This document shows, one piece after another, positions 25,020 to 33,969 of a DNA stretch of 64,000 nucleotides. Below the pieces are notes generated by a model that made no database searches, was not told where the DNA came from, and was given only the letters and a program-made list of their open reading frames with translations. Source of the stretch: Streptomyces sp. NBC_01775. GTDB taxonomy: Bacteria; Actinomycetota; Actinomycetes; Streptomycetales; Streptomycetaceae. The stretch lies in contig NZ_CP109104.1 of assembly GCF_035917675.1 (NCBI RefSeq), positions 2,480,001 through 2,544,000 of the forward strand. Direction: 5' to 3'. Each line of letters starts with the position of its first letter. Position 1 is the stretch's first letter. A program made the position numbers and the translations under genes.

Positions 25020-26401
25020 TGACCGGTCTCCTCGTTGTCGTTCTCCACGTGCGCCGCGTTCGCGTCCTGCGCCGTGCTCTCGCCGTCCTCCGCGTGCTCG
25101 CCGGCCTCGACCGGCTCGTAGACGAGCACCGCGCGGTTGTCCGGACGCAGCCGCTGCGCCGCGACGGCGCGCACCTCTTCACGGCTGACCTCCAGGACGC
25201 GCCCGACGGCCGTCAGCGCGAGCTGCGGGTCTCCGAACAGCACGGCGAACCGGCACAGTTCATCGGCGCGCCCGGCGACCGTGGCGAGCCTGTCGAGCCA
25301 CTCGCGCTCCAACTGGGCCTGCGCGCGCTCCATCTCCTCCTCGGTCGGCCCCTCCTCGGCGAAGCGGCGCAGCTCGTCGTCGACGGCGGCCTGGATGTCG
25401 GCGACCTCCGCACCACCGGATGCCTTGACGTCCAGCCATCCGAGCGAAGGGGCACCGGCGAGGCGCAGCATCCCGAACCCGGCGGCGACGGCGGTGCGGT
25501 CGTGCCTCACCAGGCGGGCGTAGAGCCGCGAGGACTCACCGCCGCCCAGCGCGGTCAGCGCCAGGTCGGCGGCGTCGGCCTCGCGGGTGCCGTCGTGCGG
25601 CAGGCGGTAGGCGGCCATGAGCGCGCGTGAGGGCACCTCCTCCTCGACGACCTGGCGCTCCTCCTCGCCCATGACGTCCGAAAGGGAGCCGTCGCGCGGG
25701 GGGTGCTTGCCCTCGTGTCCGGGGATCGAGCCGAAGTACTTCTCGACCCAGGCGAGCGTCTGCTCCGGGTCGATGTCCCCGACGATGGCGAGCACGGCGT
25801 TGTTGGGCGCGTAGTACGTACGGAAGAACTCGCGGGCGTCGTCCAGAGAGGCCGCGTCCAGGTCGGCCATCGAGCCGATGGGCGTGTGGTGGTAGGGGTG
25901 GCCCTCGGGGAAGACCATGGCGGTCATCCGCTCGAACGCGGTGCCGTACGGGACGTTGTCGTAGCGCTGGCGGCGCTCGTTCTTGACCACGTCGCGCTGG
26001 TTTTCCATCGACTCCTCGTCCAGCGCCGACAGCAGCGAGCCCATCCGGTCGGCCTCCAGCCAGAGCGCCAGCTCCAGCTCGTGGGTCGGCATGGTCTCGA
26101 AGTAGTTGGTGCGCTCGAAGCTCGTGGTGCCGTTGAGGGAGCCGCCCGCACCCTGCACCAGCTCGAAGTGCCCGTTGCCCTTCACCTGGGCCGAGCCCTG
26201 GAACATCAGGTGCTCGAAGAGGTGCGCGAGGCCGGTGCGGCCCTTCACCTCGTGGCGGGAGCCGACGTCGTACCAGAGGCAGACAGCTGCGACCGGGGTC
26301 AGATGATCCTCGGAAAGCACCACACGGAGGCCGTTGGCCAGCCGGTGCTCCGTCGCTGTCAGCCCACCGGTGGCCGGCGGGGGCGTGGCCGTGTGACCCA
26401 T
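25016..26401 (-). CDS. M16-family zinc metallopeptidase, catalytic subunit
   Basis: A 461-residue peptidase. The inverted zinc motif HLFEHLMFQG lies near residue 60, with the distal glutamate expected in NQRDVVKNERRQRY about 75 residues on. It probably degrades peptides or signal sequences as a heterodimer with the gene that overlaps its 3' end. The ATG at 26399-26401 is used because the conserved protein begins there; a longer frame to 26518 has no family resemblance. A Glu/Asn-rich C-terminal tail follows the M16_C domain. Confidence 0.9.
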   Translation of the reverse strand: MGHTATPPPATGGLTATEHRLANGLRVVLSEDHLTPVAAVCLWYDVGSRHEVKGRTGLAHLFEHLMFQGSAQVKGNGHFELVQGAGGSLNGTTSFERTNYFETMPTHELELALWLEADRMGSLLSALDEESMENQRDVVKNERRQRYDNVPYGTAFERMTAMVFPEGHPYHHTPIGSMADLDAASLDDAREFFRTYYAPNNAVLAIVGDIDPEQTLAWVEKYFGSIPGHEGKHPPRDGSLSDVMGEEERQVVEEEVPSRALMAAYRLPHDGTREADAADLALTALGGGESSRLYARLVRHDRTAVAAGFGMLRLAGAPSLGWLDVKASGGAEVADIQAAVDDELRRFAEEGPTEEEMERAQAQLEREWLDRLATVAGRADELCRFAVLFGDPQLALTAVGRVLEVSREEVRAVAAQRLRPDNRAVLVYEPVEAGEHAEDGESTAQDANAAHVENDNEETGQ

Positions 26402-26756
26402 GGGCGTGGAGTCCCTTCGATCGCGGGAGTTTCCCGGCAGGGCGCCGGGAACTGCGGGGACCGCCTGCGCACCGCGGGCGGCAGACGGCCCTGTCACTGT
26501 ATGCAACCACGCCGACAACGTGCGAAGTTCCCGTACGGTCTACCTCGCGCGGCCTGTGTACGCCGGGTCGGGGGGCCGCTTGTCAGTGCGGCGGTCCACA
26601 ATGGTCCGCGTCACAGCTGTGACAGACGAAGCACGGCACGAAGCATGAGCACGAAGCACGCGCACAGGACAGCAAGCACGCAGCGCACACGAAGCACGCG
26701 CGCATACGAAAGCACGCAGCGAAGCAGCACGAAGCATCGAAGGAGCCGCAGCCGCG
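26402..26756. other. 355-base divergent region between the M16 operon and parC
   Basis: The parC-proximal part (26626-26738) is a dense set of degenerate ACGAAGCACG repeats (listed separately). The M16-proximal part contains a TGTATGCAACC segment near 26500 that may belong to the M16 promoter. No coding sequence is supported. Confidence 0.6.
26626..26738 (+). repeat. Degenerate ACGAAGCACG repeats in the parC leader
   Basis: Copies identical or nearly identical to ACGAAGCACG start at 26626, 26638, 26651, 26671, 26689, 26706, 26719 and 26729, with spacings of about 10-20 bases. The tract is low in T on the coding strand, A/C/G rich and probably poorly structured as RNA. It ends 15-20 bases before the parC start codon and leads straight into the GAAGGAG ribosome-binding site. 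Confidence 0.8.
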
Positions 26757-29216
26757 ATGGCCCGCCGCAGTAAGAGCCGTACGCCCGGGACGACGCCCGG
26801 AGAGGACTTCGAGGAGCGCATCCTCGACATCGACGTCGTCGACGAGATGCAGGGCTCCTATCTGGAGTACGCGTACTCGGTGATCTATTCGCGCGCGCTT
26901 CCCGACGCCCGCGACGGGATGAAGCCCGTGCAGCGCCGGATCCTCTACCAGATGCACGAGATGGGCCTGCGCCCCGACCGCTCGTACGTGAAGTGCGCGC
27001 GCGTGGTCGGCGAGGTGATGGGAAAGCTCCACCCGCACGGTGACTCCCCCATCTACGACGCGCTGGTGCGCATGGCGCAGGGCTTCTCCATGCGTCTGCC
27101 GCTCGTCGACGGACACGGCAACTTCGGCTCGTTGGGCAACGACGACCCTCCGGCCGCGATGCGCTACACGGAGTGCAGGTCGGCCCCCGCAGCCGGGCTG
27201 ATGGTCGAGTCGATCGACGAGGAGACCGTCGATTTCGGCGCCAACTACGACGGCAGCGAGGAAGAGCCGGTCACCTTGCCGGCCGCCTACCCCAACCTCC
27301 TGGTCAACGGCTCGTCGGGCATCGCCGTCGGCATGGCGACGAACATGGCGCCGCACAACCTCTCCGAGGTCATCGCCGCGGCCCGCCATCTGATCAAGCA
27401 TCCGGGCGCCGACCTGGAAACCCTGATGGGCTTCATCCCCGGCCCCGACCTGCCGACCGGCGGCAAGATCGTCGGTCTGGAGGGCATCAAGGACGCCTAC
27501 GTCTCCGGGCGCGGCACCTTCAAGATCCGCGCCACGACGGCCGTCGAGCAGGTCACCCCGCGCCGCAAGGGCATCGTGGTCACCGAGCTGCCGTTCGCCG
27601 TGGGCCCCGAGAAGGTCATCTCCAAGATCAAGGACCTGGTCAACTCCAAGAAGCTCCAGGGCATCGCGGACGTCAAGGACCTCACCGACCGCGAGCACGG
27701 ACTGCGCCTGGTCATCGAGATCAAGAACGGCTTCAACCCCGAGGCCGTGCTCACCCAGCTCTACAAACTGACGCCGATGGAGGAGTCCTTCGGCATCAAC
27801 AACGTCGCACTGGTCGACGGCCAGCCGCTGACGCTCGGCCTCAAGGAACTGCTGGAGGTCTATGTAGACCACCGGTTCAACGTGGTGCGCCGCCGCAGCG
27901 AGTTCCGGCGCAGCAAGCGGCGCGACCGGCTGCACCTCGTCGAGGGCCTTCTGGTGGCGCTGGTCGACATCGACGAGGTCATCAGAATCATCCGGTCGAG
28001 TGAGAACGCGGCGGAGGCCAAGGGCGCCCTCATCTCCCGCTTCGGACTCAGCGAGATCCAGACCCAGTACATCCTGGACACCCCGCTGCGCCGGCTGACG
28101 AAGTTCGACCGCCTGGAGCTGGAGGACGAGCGGGACAGGCTCAAGGGCGAGATCGAGCAGCTGACCCGGATCCTGGACTCGGACGCCGAACTGCGCAAGC
28201 TCGTCTCCTCCGAGCTGTCCGCCGTCGCCAAGAAGTACGGCACCCCGCGCCGCACCGAGCTGCTGGACGCCACCGAGGCGCCGGTGGTCTCCGTGCCGCT
28301 GGAGGTCGCCGACGACCCGTGCCGCGTGCTCCTGTCCTCCACGGGCCTGCTGGCACGTACCGCGAACGGGGAGACGAGCTTCACCGAGCCCGCCAAACGC
28401 CAGAAGCACGACGTGATCGTCTCCGCCGTACCCGCGACCATCCGGGGCGAGGTCGGCGCGGTCACCTCGACCGGACGGCTGCTGCGGCTCACGGTCGTGG
28501 ACCTGCCCCAGCTGCCGGAGAGCGCCTCCTCCCCCAACCTTGCGGGCGGGGCACCGGTCTCGGAGTTCCTCTCGCTGGGGAGCGACGAGACGCTGATCTG
28601 TCTCAGCACACTGGATGAGTCCTCACCCGGGCTCGCGATCGGCACGCAACAAGGCGTCGTTAAACGGGTCGTGCCCGACTACCCCTCGAACAAGGGGGAG
28701 TTGGAGGTCATCACGCTCAAGGACGGCGACCGCATCGTCGGCGGCGCCGAGTTGCGCACCGGCGAGGAGGACCTGGTCTTCATCACCGACGAGGCCCAAC
28801 TGCTGCGCTATCCGGCAGGCCAGGTGCGTCCACAGGGCCGTCCGGCAGGCGGGATGACGGGGATCAAGCTGACCGAGGGCGCCGAGGTGATCTTCTTCGG
28901 TGCGGTCGATCCGGCCGTCGACGCGGCTGTGTTCACCGCAGCGGGATCCGAGGGCACGCTGGACGACTCCCTCAGCACGGCCAAGCTCACGCCCTTCGAC
29001 CAGTACCCGCGCAAGGGACGCGCGACGGGCGGCGTGCGCTGCCAGCGGTTCCTGAAGGGCGAGGACAAGCTTCGGCTCGCCTGGGCGGGCCCCACTCCTG
29101 CGTATGCGGCCAACAAGGCCGGCGCCCCGCTGGAGCTGCCCGAGGTGGATCCGCGCCGGGACGGCTCCGGCCTGCCCCTGACAAAGCCGGTGGCGACCGT
29201 GGCGGGCCCTGTATGA
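26757..29216 (+). CDS. parC: DNA topoisomerase IV subunit A (ParC, GyrA-like)
   Basis: An 819-residue type IIA topoisomerase A subunit. The catalytic tyrosine is Tyr137 in AAMRYTEC, preceded by the quinolone-resistance region [20 protein letters not shown] (residues 83-102). The breakage-reunion domain is followed by a coiled-coil tower and a C-terminal beta-pinwheel with [10 protein letters not shown] and GGVRCQRFL blades. It has no complete GyrA box (QRRGGKG), which fits ParC rather than GyrA. With ParE it decatenates daughter chromosomes. The parE gene is 7 kb away on the other strand, not adjacent. GAAGGAG precedes the ATG. Confidence 0.93.
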   Translation: MARRSKSRTPGTTPGEDFEERILDIDVVDEMQGSYLEYAYSVIYSRALPDARDGMKPVQRRILYQMHEMGLRPDRSYVKCARVVGEVMGKLHPHGDSPIYDALVRMAQGFSMRLPLVDGHGNFGSLGNDDPPAAMRYTECRSAPAAGLMVESIDEETVDFGANYDGSEEEPVTLPAAYPNLLVNGSSGIAVGMATNMAPHNLSEVIAAARHLIKHPGADLETLMGFIPGPDLPTGGKIVGLEGIKDAYVSGRGTFKIRATTAVEQVTPRRKGIVVTELPFAVGPEKVISKIKDLVNSKKLQGIADVKDLTDREHGLRLVIEIKNGFNPEAVLTQLYKLTPMEESFGINNVALVDGQPLTLGLKELLEVYVDHRFNVVRRRSEFRRSKRRDRLHLVEGLLVALVDIDEVIRIIRSSENAAEAKGALISRFGLSEIQTQYILDTPLRRLTKFDRLELEDERDRLKGEIEQLTRILDSDAELRKLVSSELSAVAKKYGTPRRTELLDATEAPVVSVPLEVADDPCRVLLSSTGLLARTANGETSFTEPAKRQKHDVIVSAVPATIRGEVGAVTSTGRLLRLTVVDLPQLPESASSPNLAGGAPVSEFLSLGSDETLICLSTLDESSPGLAIGTQQGVVKRVVPDYPSNKGELEVITLKDGDRIVGGAELRTGEEDLVFITDEAQLLRYPAGQVRPQGRPAGGMTGIKLTEGAEVIFFGAVDPAVDAAVFTAAGSEGTLDDSLSTAKLTPFDQYPRKGRATGGVRCQRFLKGEDKLRLAWAGPTPAYAANKAGAPLELPEVDPRRDGSGLPLTKPVATVAGPV

Positions 29217-29253
29217 CCTGAGCGGCGGACCAGCCGGTGGCGACCGCCGATGG

Positions 29254-29296
29254 GGCGGCCCTGGCACGGCAGTAAGGCTGTCGTGCCAGGGCCGCC
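29254..29296 (+). terminator. Hairpin terminator after parC
   Basis: A stem of 15 perfect base pairs (29254-29268 with 29282-29296), followed by TCTTTGT, lies 38 bases after the parC stop. It is one of the few hairpins here with a partial T-run. Confidence 0.82.
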
Positions 29297-29321
29297 TCTT
29301 TGTGCGGAGAGGGGCGTGCCC

Positions 29322-29376
29322 TGGGCGGAAGGGATGCCCTTGGGCGGAAGGGATGCCTGGGCGGAAGGGCCTCTGG
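29322..29376. repeat. Three short direct repeats between parC and the CobW gene
   Basis: TGGGCGGAAGGGATGCC occurs at 29322 and 29341, and a shortened third copy TGGGCGGAAGGGCC begins at 29358. The intervals of 19 and 17 bases suggest slippage. It lies between the parC terminator and the convergent CobW stop. Confidence 0.7.
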
Positions 29377-29412
29377 GGGACGGATCCGGCGGAGTCGGGA
29401 GGACGGACGAGG

Positions 29413-30660
29413 CTAGTGCGGGGCGGGCTCACCGAGGCCGTCGGGCTGCTCGCCGGGGTCGCTGAGGTCGCCCGGACCGCTGAGGTCGTCGAGGTCGCTG
29501 AGGTCGCCAGACTCGGCAGCGCCACCGAGGTTGCCGGGGTCGCTGGGATCGTCATCCGCCTCGGCGTCCACATAGCGGAGGATGCCCCACATGGCCCGCG
29601 GATCGCCCTCCCCGGGGTGGCCCACGCACGCGTCGAGCCCCTTGCACAGGGCCGCCGCGTCGATGCTGGAGCCGATCATCACCAGCTGGGTCTCCCGCGC
29701 CTCTCCTCGTGGCCAGGGCTCGGGCGCGAAGCGCAGGAAGCCACCCACGGCGTGGAGCGCGTATCGATGTGCCGGGTCGGCGGCGCCGAAGTCGACAAAG
29801 CCCTTCATCCGGTAGAGCCCGGCCGGCCTGCTGTCCAGGAACGCGAGAAAACGGCGGGGGTCCAGTGGCGTGTCCGAACGGAACTCCACGGCCTCGTAGG
29901 CGGCGTGCAGATGCCCGGAGTGATCCTCGCCCACGCCGTGCGCGCCCCCGGGCACCTCTCCGCCCTCCTCCTCGTCCTCGTCCCCGTAGAGCAACGAATC
30001 GAACGAGAGCTGCTCGACGGCCGCACGCTCACGCCGCACCCGGTCGAACAGCAAAGCCGGGTCGACGCGGCCGTGGCGTGCCGGGACGACGGGCGTGCCC
30101 GGGCTCAGCCGCTCCAGCTCCCCGCGCAGCGCGCGCTGCGCCTCCTCGTCCACCCGGTCGGCCTTGTTGAGCACCAACAGGTCGGCGGCCGAGACATGCC
30201 GGTCCAGCTCGGGGTGGCGCTCGCGGACGGCCTCGAACTCGGCGGCGTCCACGACCTCCACGAGCCCGCCGTAGACGATGTGCGGGCTCTCGCTCGCGAG
30301 GATCATCCGGATCAGCGTCTCCGGCTCGGCCACCCCGCTCGCCTCGATCACGAGAACGTCCATGCCGGCGGAGGGGCGGGCGAGCACGTCGAGGACCTCG
30401 TCCATGTCGCTGGTGTCGACGGCACAGCACAGACAGCCGTCCCCCAGGGAGACCATCGAGTCGACCTGCCCGGACACGGCCATGGCGTCGATCTCGATAC
30501 TGCCGAAGTCGTTGACGATCGCCCCGATCCGGGTGCCTCTGCTGCGTCGCAGGAGGTGGTTGAGAAGGGTGGTCTTCCCCGAGCCCAGAAACCCGGCCAG
30601 AATGATCACCGGAATCCTGCCGCCTACCGCGCCGCGCCCGCTGCCCGCCGCACTGTCCAC
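29413..30660 (-). CDS. CobW/ZNG-family metal-chaperone GTPase
   Basis: A 415-residue G3E GTPase. Walker A is GFLGSGKTT near residue 22, the conserved metal-binding CxCC is GCLCC near 76, and the guanine-specificity loop is LVLNKADRVD. The C-terminal CobW_C domain begins around residue 268. A histidine-containing acidic loop (GEDHSGHLHAAYE) may also bind metal. Such proteins deliver zinc or cobalt to client enzymes. The last 45 residues are an unusual acidic tail of repeating DLSD/DPG units. The GTG start has GAGGAGGGG upstream. No zinc-regulator (Zur) box was recognised. Confidence 0.88.
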   Translation of the reverse strand: MDSAAGSGRGAVGGRIPVIILAGFLGSGKTTLLNHLLRRSRGTRIGAIVNDFGSIEIDAMAVSGQVDSMVSLGDGCLCCAVDTSDMDEVLDVLARPSAGMDVLVIEASGVAEPETLIRMILASESPHIVYGGLVEVVDAAEFEAVRERHPELDRHVSAADLLVLNKADRVDEEAQRALRGELERLSPGTPVVPARHGRVDPALLFDRVRRERAAVEQLSFDSLLYGDEDEEEGGEVPGGAHGVGEDHSGHLHAAYEAVEFRSDTPLDPRRFLAFLDSRPAGLYRMKGFVDFGAADPAHRYALHAVGGFLRFAPEPWPRGEARETQLVMIGSSIDAAALCKGLDACVGHPGEGDPRAMWGILRYVDAEADDDPSDPGNLGGAAESGDLSDLDDLSGPGDLSDPGEQPDGLGEPAPH

Positions 30661-30871
30661 GCCGTGTGCCCCTCCTCCTGAGCCCTCAGACGCCCGCGAG
30701 TGCCCTCCGGCCCCCTCTCGGCCGTCTCGCCGGACGGCTGCCGATCGTAACCGAGACCAGGCGCCCCACAGGCACCCGAGGGGAGCCCGTCCGGGCCCCG
30801 CGGAGGGCCCCGGCGCCGAGGTGAAGAGGCTGGCGGTGAAGCCGGGCGCGCGTCCGTGGGGACACGAGTAC

Positions 30872-30890
30872 GCAGGTTAGGCTCGCCTAT
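30872..30890 (+). promoter_or_regulatory. Iron box (DmdR/DtxR operator) overlapping a leaderless promoter
   Basis: The 19-base site GCAGGTTAGGCTCGCCTAT agrees at 15 of 19 positions with the desferrioxamine-type iron box TTAGGTTAGGCTCACCTAA. It contains a -10 hexamer TAGGCT (30878-30883), and the GTG start codon of the next gene follows immediately at 30891. The transcript is therefore probably leaderless and repressed by the iron regulator when iron is plentiful. Confidence 0.82.
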
Positions 30891-31901
30891 GTGACGACAT
30901 GCGCGACGGCCTCCCGGGCGCTGGCCGAGCCCCTCGCCGGGACGGCGGCGACAGCCCGCACGTGGCTGCTGATCGAACAACCCGGCCCCTGGGGCAGGCA
31001 GGCGCTGACCGAGAGTCACCTCGACCCCCGGCTGGGCAAGGCCCTGGAAGAGGCGGCGGGCGCGCACGGCGCCCGCGTCGCGCTCATCCGCCGTCCGGGC
31101 CGGCACGCCGACGGCGCGGGCGGCCCCGGGCACCACCGCGTCTTCCTGGCCCGCACGGTGCCCGGCGACTCCTGGGTGCGCACGACGGAACTCCCCTCGA
31201 GGGGCGGCCTGGAGGCGCTGCGTTCGCTGGACTTCGCCGCGCTGGACGGGCACGACGTCCGGTCCGGAGAAGCTGAAGGATTCCATGGATCCGAGGGACC
31301 CCAGGGTCCCGGGGAGCGCGTCGGTGGGTCGGCGACCCTCGGTCCCGAGTGGCGGCCCTACGAGGGGGACCCTCTGGTCCTCGTGTGCACCAACGGCAAG
31401 CGCGACCGCTGCTGCGCCCTGCTCGGCAGGCCGCTGGCCGCCGAACTTGAAGCATCCGGCGGAGCAAACGTCTGGGAGATCACCCACATCGGCGGCCACC
31501 GCTTCGCCCCCACCCTGCTGGTGCTGCCCTACGGGTACGCCTACGGAAGGCTCGGCGCCTCGGCGGTCAAGGGCGTACTGGACGCTGTGCGGGACGGCCA
31601 CGTGCTCACGGAGGGCTGTCGCGGGCGCTCGGCCTGGGGCCGCCCGGGGCAGACCGCCGACCTGGCCGTACGCGAGCGCACGGGCGAGGTCCGCGCTCAC
31701 GCCCTGACCGTCCTGGCCTCCGCCGAGGAGCCGGACGGGGCCCGCTGGAGGGTGACCGTCGGGCACGAGGACGGGCGGCGCTGGCACGTCGTGCTGGCCG
31801 AGGCCACCGACGGCCCCGCCCTGGCCGCGAGCTGTGGCGCCGCCCCGGCCACCCCTGTCCGGATGGACGTCGAACGGTTCGAGGCACTGCCGCCGGAGTA
31901 G
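30891..31901 (+). CDS. Sucrase/ferredoxin-like ([2Fe-2S] thioredoxin-fold) protein
   Basis: A 336-residue member of the sucrase/ferredoxin-like family, which has a thioredoxin-like ferredoxin fold. Cluster-type cysteines lie in CTNGKRDRCC near residue 163, and the family histidine motif THIGGHRFAPTLL follows about 35 residues later. A basic, Arg-rich stretch and a C-terminal domain with WRVTVGHEDGRRWHVVL complete the protein. The iron box at its start strongly suggests a role in iron acquisition, such as reduction of ferric siderophore, rather than in sucrose metabolism. GTG start, apparently leaderless. Confidence 0.85.
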   Translation: MTTCATASRALAEPLAGTAATARTWLLIEQPGPWGRQALTESHLDPRLGKALEEAAGAHGARVALIRRPGRHADGAGGPGHHRVFLARTVPGDSWVRTTELPSRGGLEALRSLDFAALDGHDVRSGEAEGFHGSEGPQGPGERVGGSATLGPEWRPYEGDPLVLVCTNGKRDRCCALLGRPLAAELEASGGANVWEITHIGGHRFAPTLLVLPYGYAYGRLGASAVKGVLDAVRDGHVLTEGCRGRSAWGRPGQTADLAVRERTGEVRAHALTVLASAEEPDGARWRVTVGHEDGRRWHVVLAEATDGPALAASCGAAPATPVRMDVERFEALPPE

Positions 31902-32124
31902 CGCGCCGTGGCGCGAGAGCGCAGGCCGGCCCGTAACGGCGCAGGTCGGCGGGGTGCGCGGACCTGGCGCGTGCGTAGTCGGGGGTCTGCCGGATAGCGT
32001 CCGAGTACCGGATGCCGTATTCGCCCATCCGGACGAACAGCCCTCCGATCCTCCGGGCGGCCTCGTCCCCGCCGCCTCCCTGCTCACCTCTCCCCCGCTC
32101 ACTTCTCCCGCCGTGAGGTCGCCT

Positions 32125-33969
32125 GTGTCCCTCTCCGGCCCGCACGCCGCACGACGCCGCTCTCCGCTGCGCCTGAGCCGTCCCGGCCGTCTCGGCTGGC
32201 CGCGCCGCCTCTCCTCACAGGTGCTGCTCATGCAGCTGGCGGTCGTCACAGGCGTGACCGCGGTGGCCACGGGGCTGTTCCTGGCGCCCTTCAGCTCGCA
32301 GCTGGACGACCAGGCCGCGCGGCGTGCGCTGGCCATCGCGCAGGCGACGGCGGCCGAGCCGGGCCTGGACGACCTCGTCACCAAAGGCGCCCGCCCCGCC
32401 CCGAACGGTCCCGTCCAACGGGTCGCCGAGCGGGTGCGCCACGCCACGGGCGCCAGCTACATCGTGGTGATGGACACCCGCGGCATCCGGTGGTCGCACG
32501 CGGAGCCCGACCGTATCGGCGAGCGCGTCTCCACCGACCCGGGCCCCGCGCTGGCCGGGAAGGAGGTCCATCACATCGACGAGGGCACCCTCGGCCGCTC
32601 CGCGCGGGGCAAGGTCCCTCTGCGGGACGGGCACGGCGACGTGGTGGGCGCCGTCTCCGTCGGCATCGCCTACGACAGCGTCCGGGACCGCTTCGTCAGG
32701 TCGGTCCCCGGGCTGCTCGCGTACGCGGGCGGGGCACTGGGGGTGGGGGCGCTGGCGGCGCTGCTCATCTTCAGGAGCCTCCAGAAACGCACCCACGACC
32801 TGGCCTTCTCCGACATCACCGCGCTGCTGGCCGAGCGGGAAGCGATGCTGCACGGCATCCGGGAGGGCGTCGTGGCACTGGACGCGAAGGGCAGAATCCG
32901 GCTGGTCAACGACGAGGCACACCGGCTGCTCGACCTGAAGCCGAAGCACATCGGAGTGCCTCCCCAGGAGGCCCTCGGCCCGGGACGGACAGCCAGGGTG
33001 CTGGCCGGCGAGGTGCCGGGAAGGGACCTGCTGACCGTCAGCGGTGGGAGGGTGCTGGTCGCCAACCGGATGCCCACCGACGACGGCGGCGCCGTCGCCA
33101 CCCTTCGCGACAGGACCGAGCTGGAACTGCTCGGCCGCGAGCTGGACGGCTCCCAGGGCCTCATCGACGCTCTCCGCGCCCAGGACCACGAACACGCCAA
33201 CCGGATGCACATCCTGCTCGGCCTGCTCCAGCTCGGGATGTACGAGGACGCGGTGGAGTACCTGAGTGAAACGGTCGGGGAGCACCGGGCAACGGCGGAG
33301 GAGATCTCCGAGCGGGTACGGGACCCATTGCTGGCCGCGCTGCTCGTGGGCAAGGCGACGGTGGCGGCGGAGCGCGGGGTGGCGCTCCACCTCGCCGAGC
33401 GCACGCTCCTGCCCGACCGCCTGGTCGACCCGCCCGAACTCGCCTCGGTGCTGGGCAACCTGGTGGACAACGCCCTCGACGCGGCATCCGGTTCGCCCGG
33501 GGGCCGGGTGGAGGTCACGCTCCAGGTGGACGAGGAGCCGCAGCTCGCCGGCCGGCAGGGGGACGAGCACGCCCCGGACGGTGAGCACGCCCGAGACGCC
33601 GGAGACGGCGGCCACGGCAGTCCCGCCGCCCCCGGAGCGGCACAGGCTCAGCCCGTGCCTCAGCCCATGCCGGGCACCCCAGGCCGCCTGCCGACCGGTG
33701 TCATCCTCCGGGTGAGCGACAACGGGCCGGGCATCCCGCCCGGGCGCCGCGAAGCCGTCTTCGCCGAGGGCTGGTCCACCAAGGAGCCTCCGGCACACGG
33801 AAAGCGCGGCCTCGGGCTGGCACTGGTGCGGCGCCTGGCCGAACGGCACGGGGGCACGGCCCGGGTGGGCGAAGGACCGGATGGTGGTGCGGAGTTCACC
33901 GTCACGCTCCCCGAGGCCCTCCATCCGGAGAGCGTCCCGACAGTGCTCACACCGCCCCGGCGCCCGTGA
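32125..33969 (+). CDS. CitA/DcuS-type sensor histidine kinase
   Basis: A 614-residue membrane kinase. TM1 (about 35-55, LMQLAVVTGVTAVATGLFL) and TM2 (about 200-220, LLAYAGGALGVGALAALLI) frame an extracytoplasmic domain of the citrate/C4-dicarboxylate sensor type (PDC fold). A PAS domain (MLHGIREGVVALDAKG) follows, then the Spo0B-like dimerisation helix with DHEHANRMHILLGLLQLG and an ATPase domain with NLVDNALDAA and KRGLGLALVRR. A Pro/Gly/Ala-rich insert of about 50 residues sits inside the ATPase domain. The GTG at 32125 has GAGGT seven to eight bases upstream. No response regulator lies next to it. It overlaps the convergent symporter gene by 23 bases. Confidence 0.85.
   Translation: MSLSGPHAARRRSPLRLSRPGRLGWPRRLSSQVLLMQLAVVTGVTAVATGLFLAPFSSQLDDQAARRALAIAQATAAEPGLDDLVTKGARPAPNGPVQRVAERVRHATGASYIVVMDTRGIRWSHAEPDRIGERVSTDPGPALAGKEVHHIDEGTLGRSARGKVPLRDGHGDVVGAVSVGIAYDSVRDRFVRSVPGLLAYAGGALGVGALAALLIFRSLQKRTHDLAFSDITALLAEREAMLHGIREGVVALDAKGRIRLVNDEAHRLLDLKPKHIGVPPQEALGPGRTARVLAGEVPGRDLLTVSGGRVLVANRMPTDDGGAVATLRDRTELELLGRELDGSQGLIDALRAQDHEHANRMHILLGLLQLGMYEDAVEYLSETVGEHRATAEEISERVRDPLLAALLVGKATVAAERGVALHLAERTLLPDRLVDPPELASVLGNLVDNALDAASGSPGGRVEVTLQVDEEPQLAGRQGDEHAPDGEHARDAGDGGHGSPAAPGAAQAQPVPQPMPGTPGRLPTGVILRVSDNGPGIPPGRREAVFAEGWSTKEPPAHGKRGLGLALVRRLAERHGGTARVGEGPDGGAEFTVTLPEALHPESVPTVLTPPRRP

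Noticed and set aside
29322..29376. CRISPR-like short direct repeats
   Set aside because: Only three copies with no unique spacers; simple tandem slippage.
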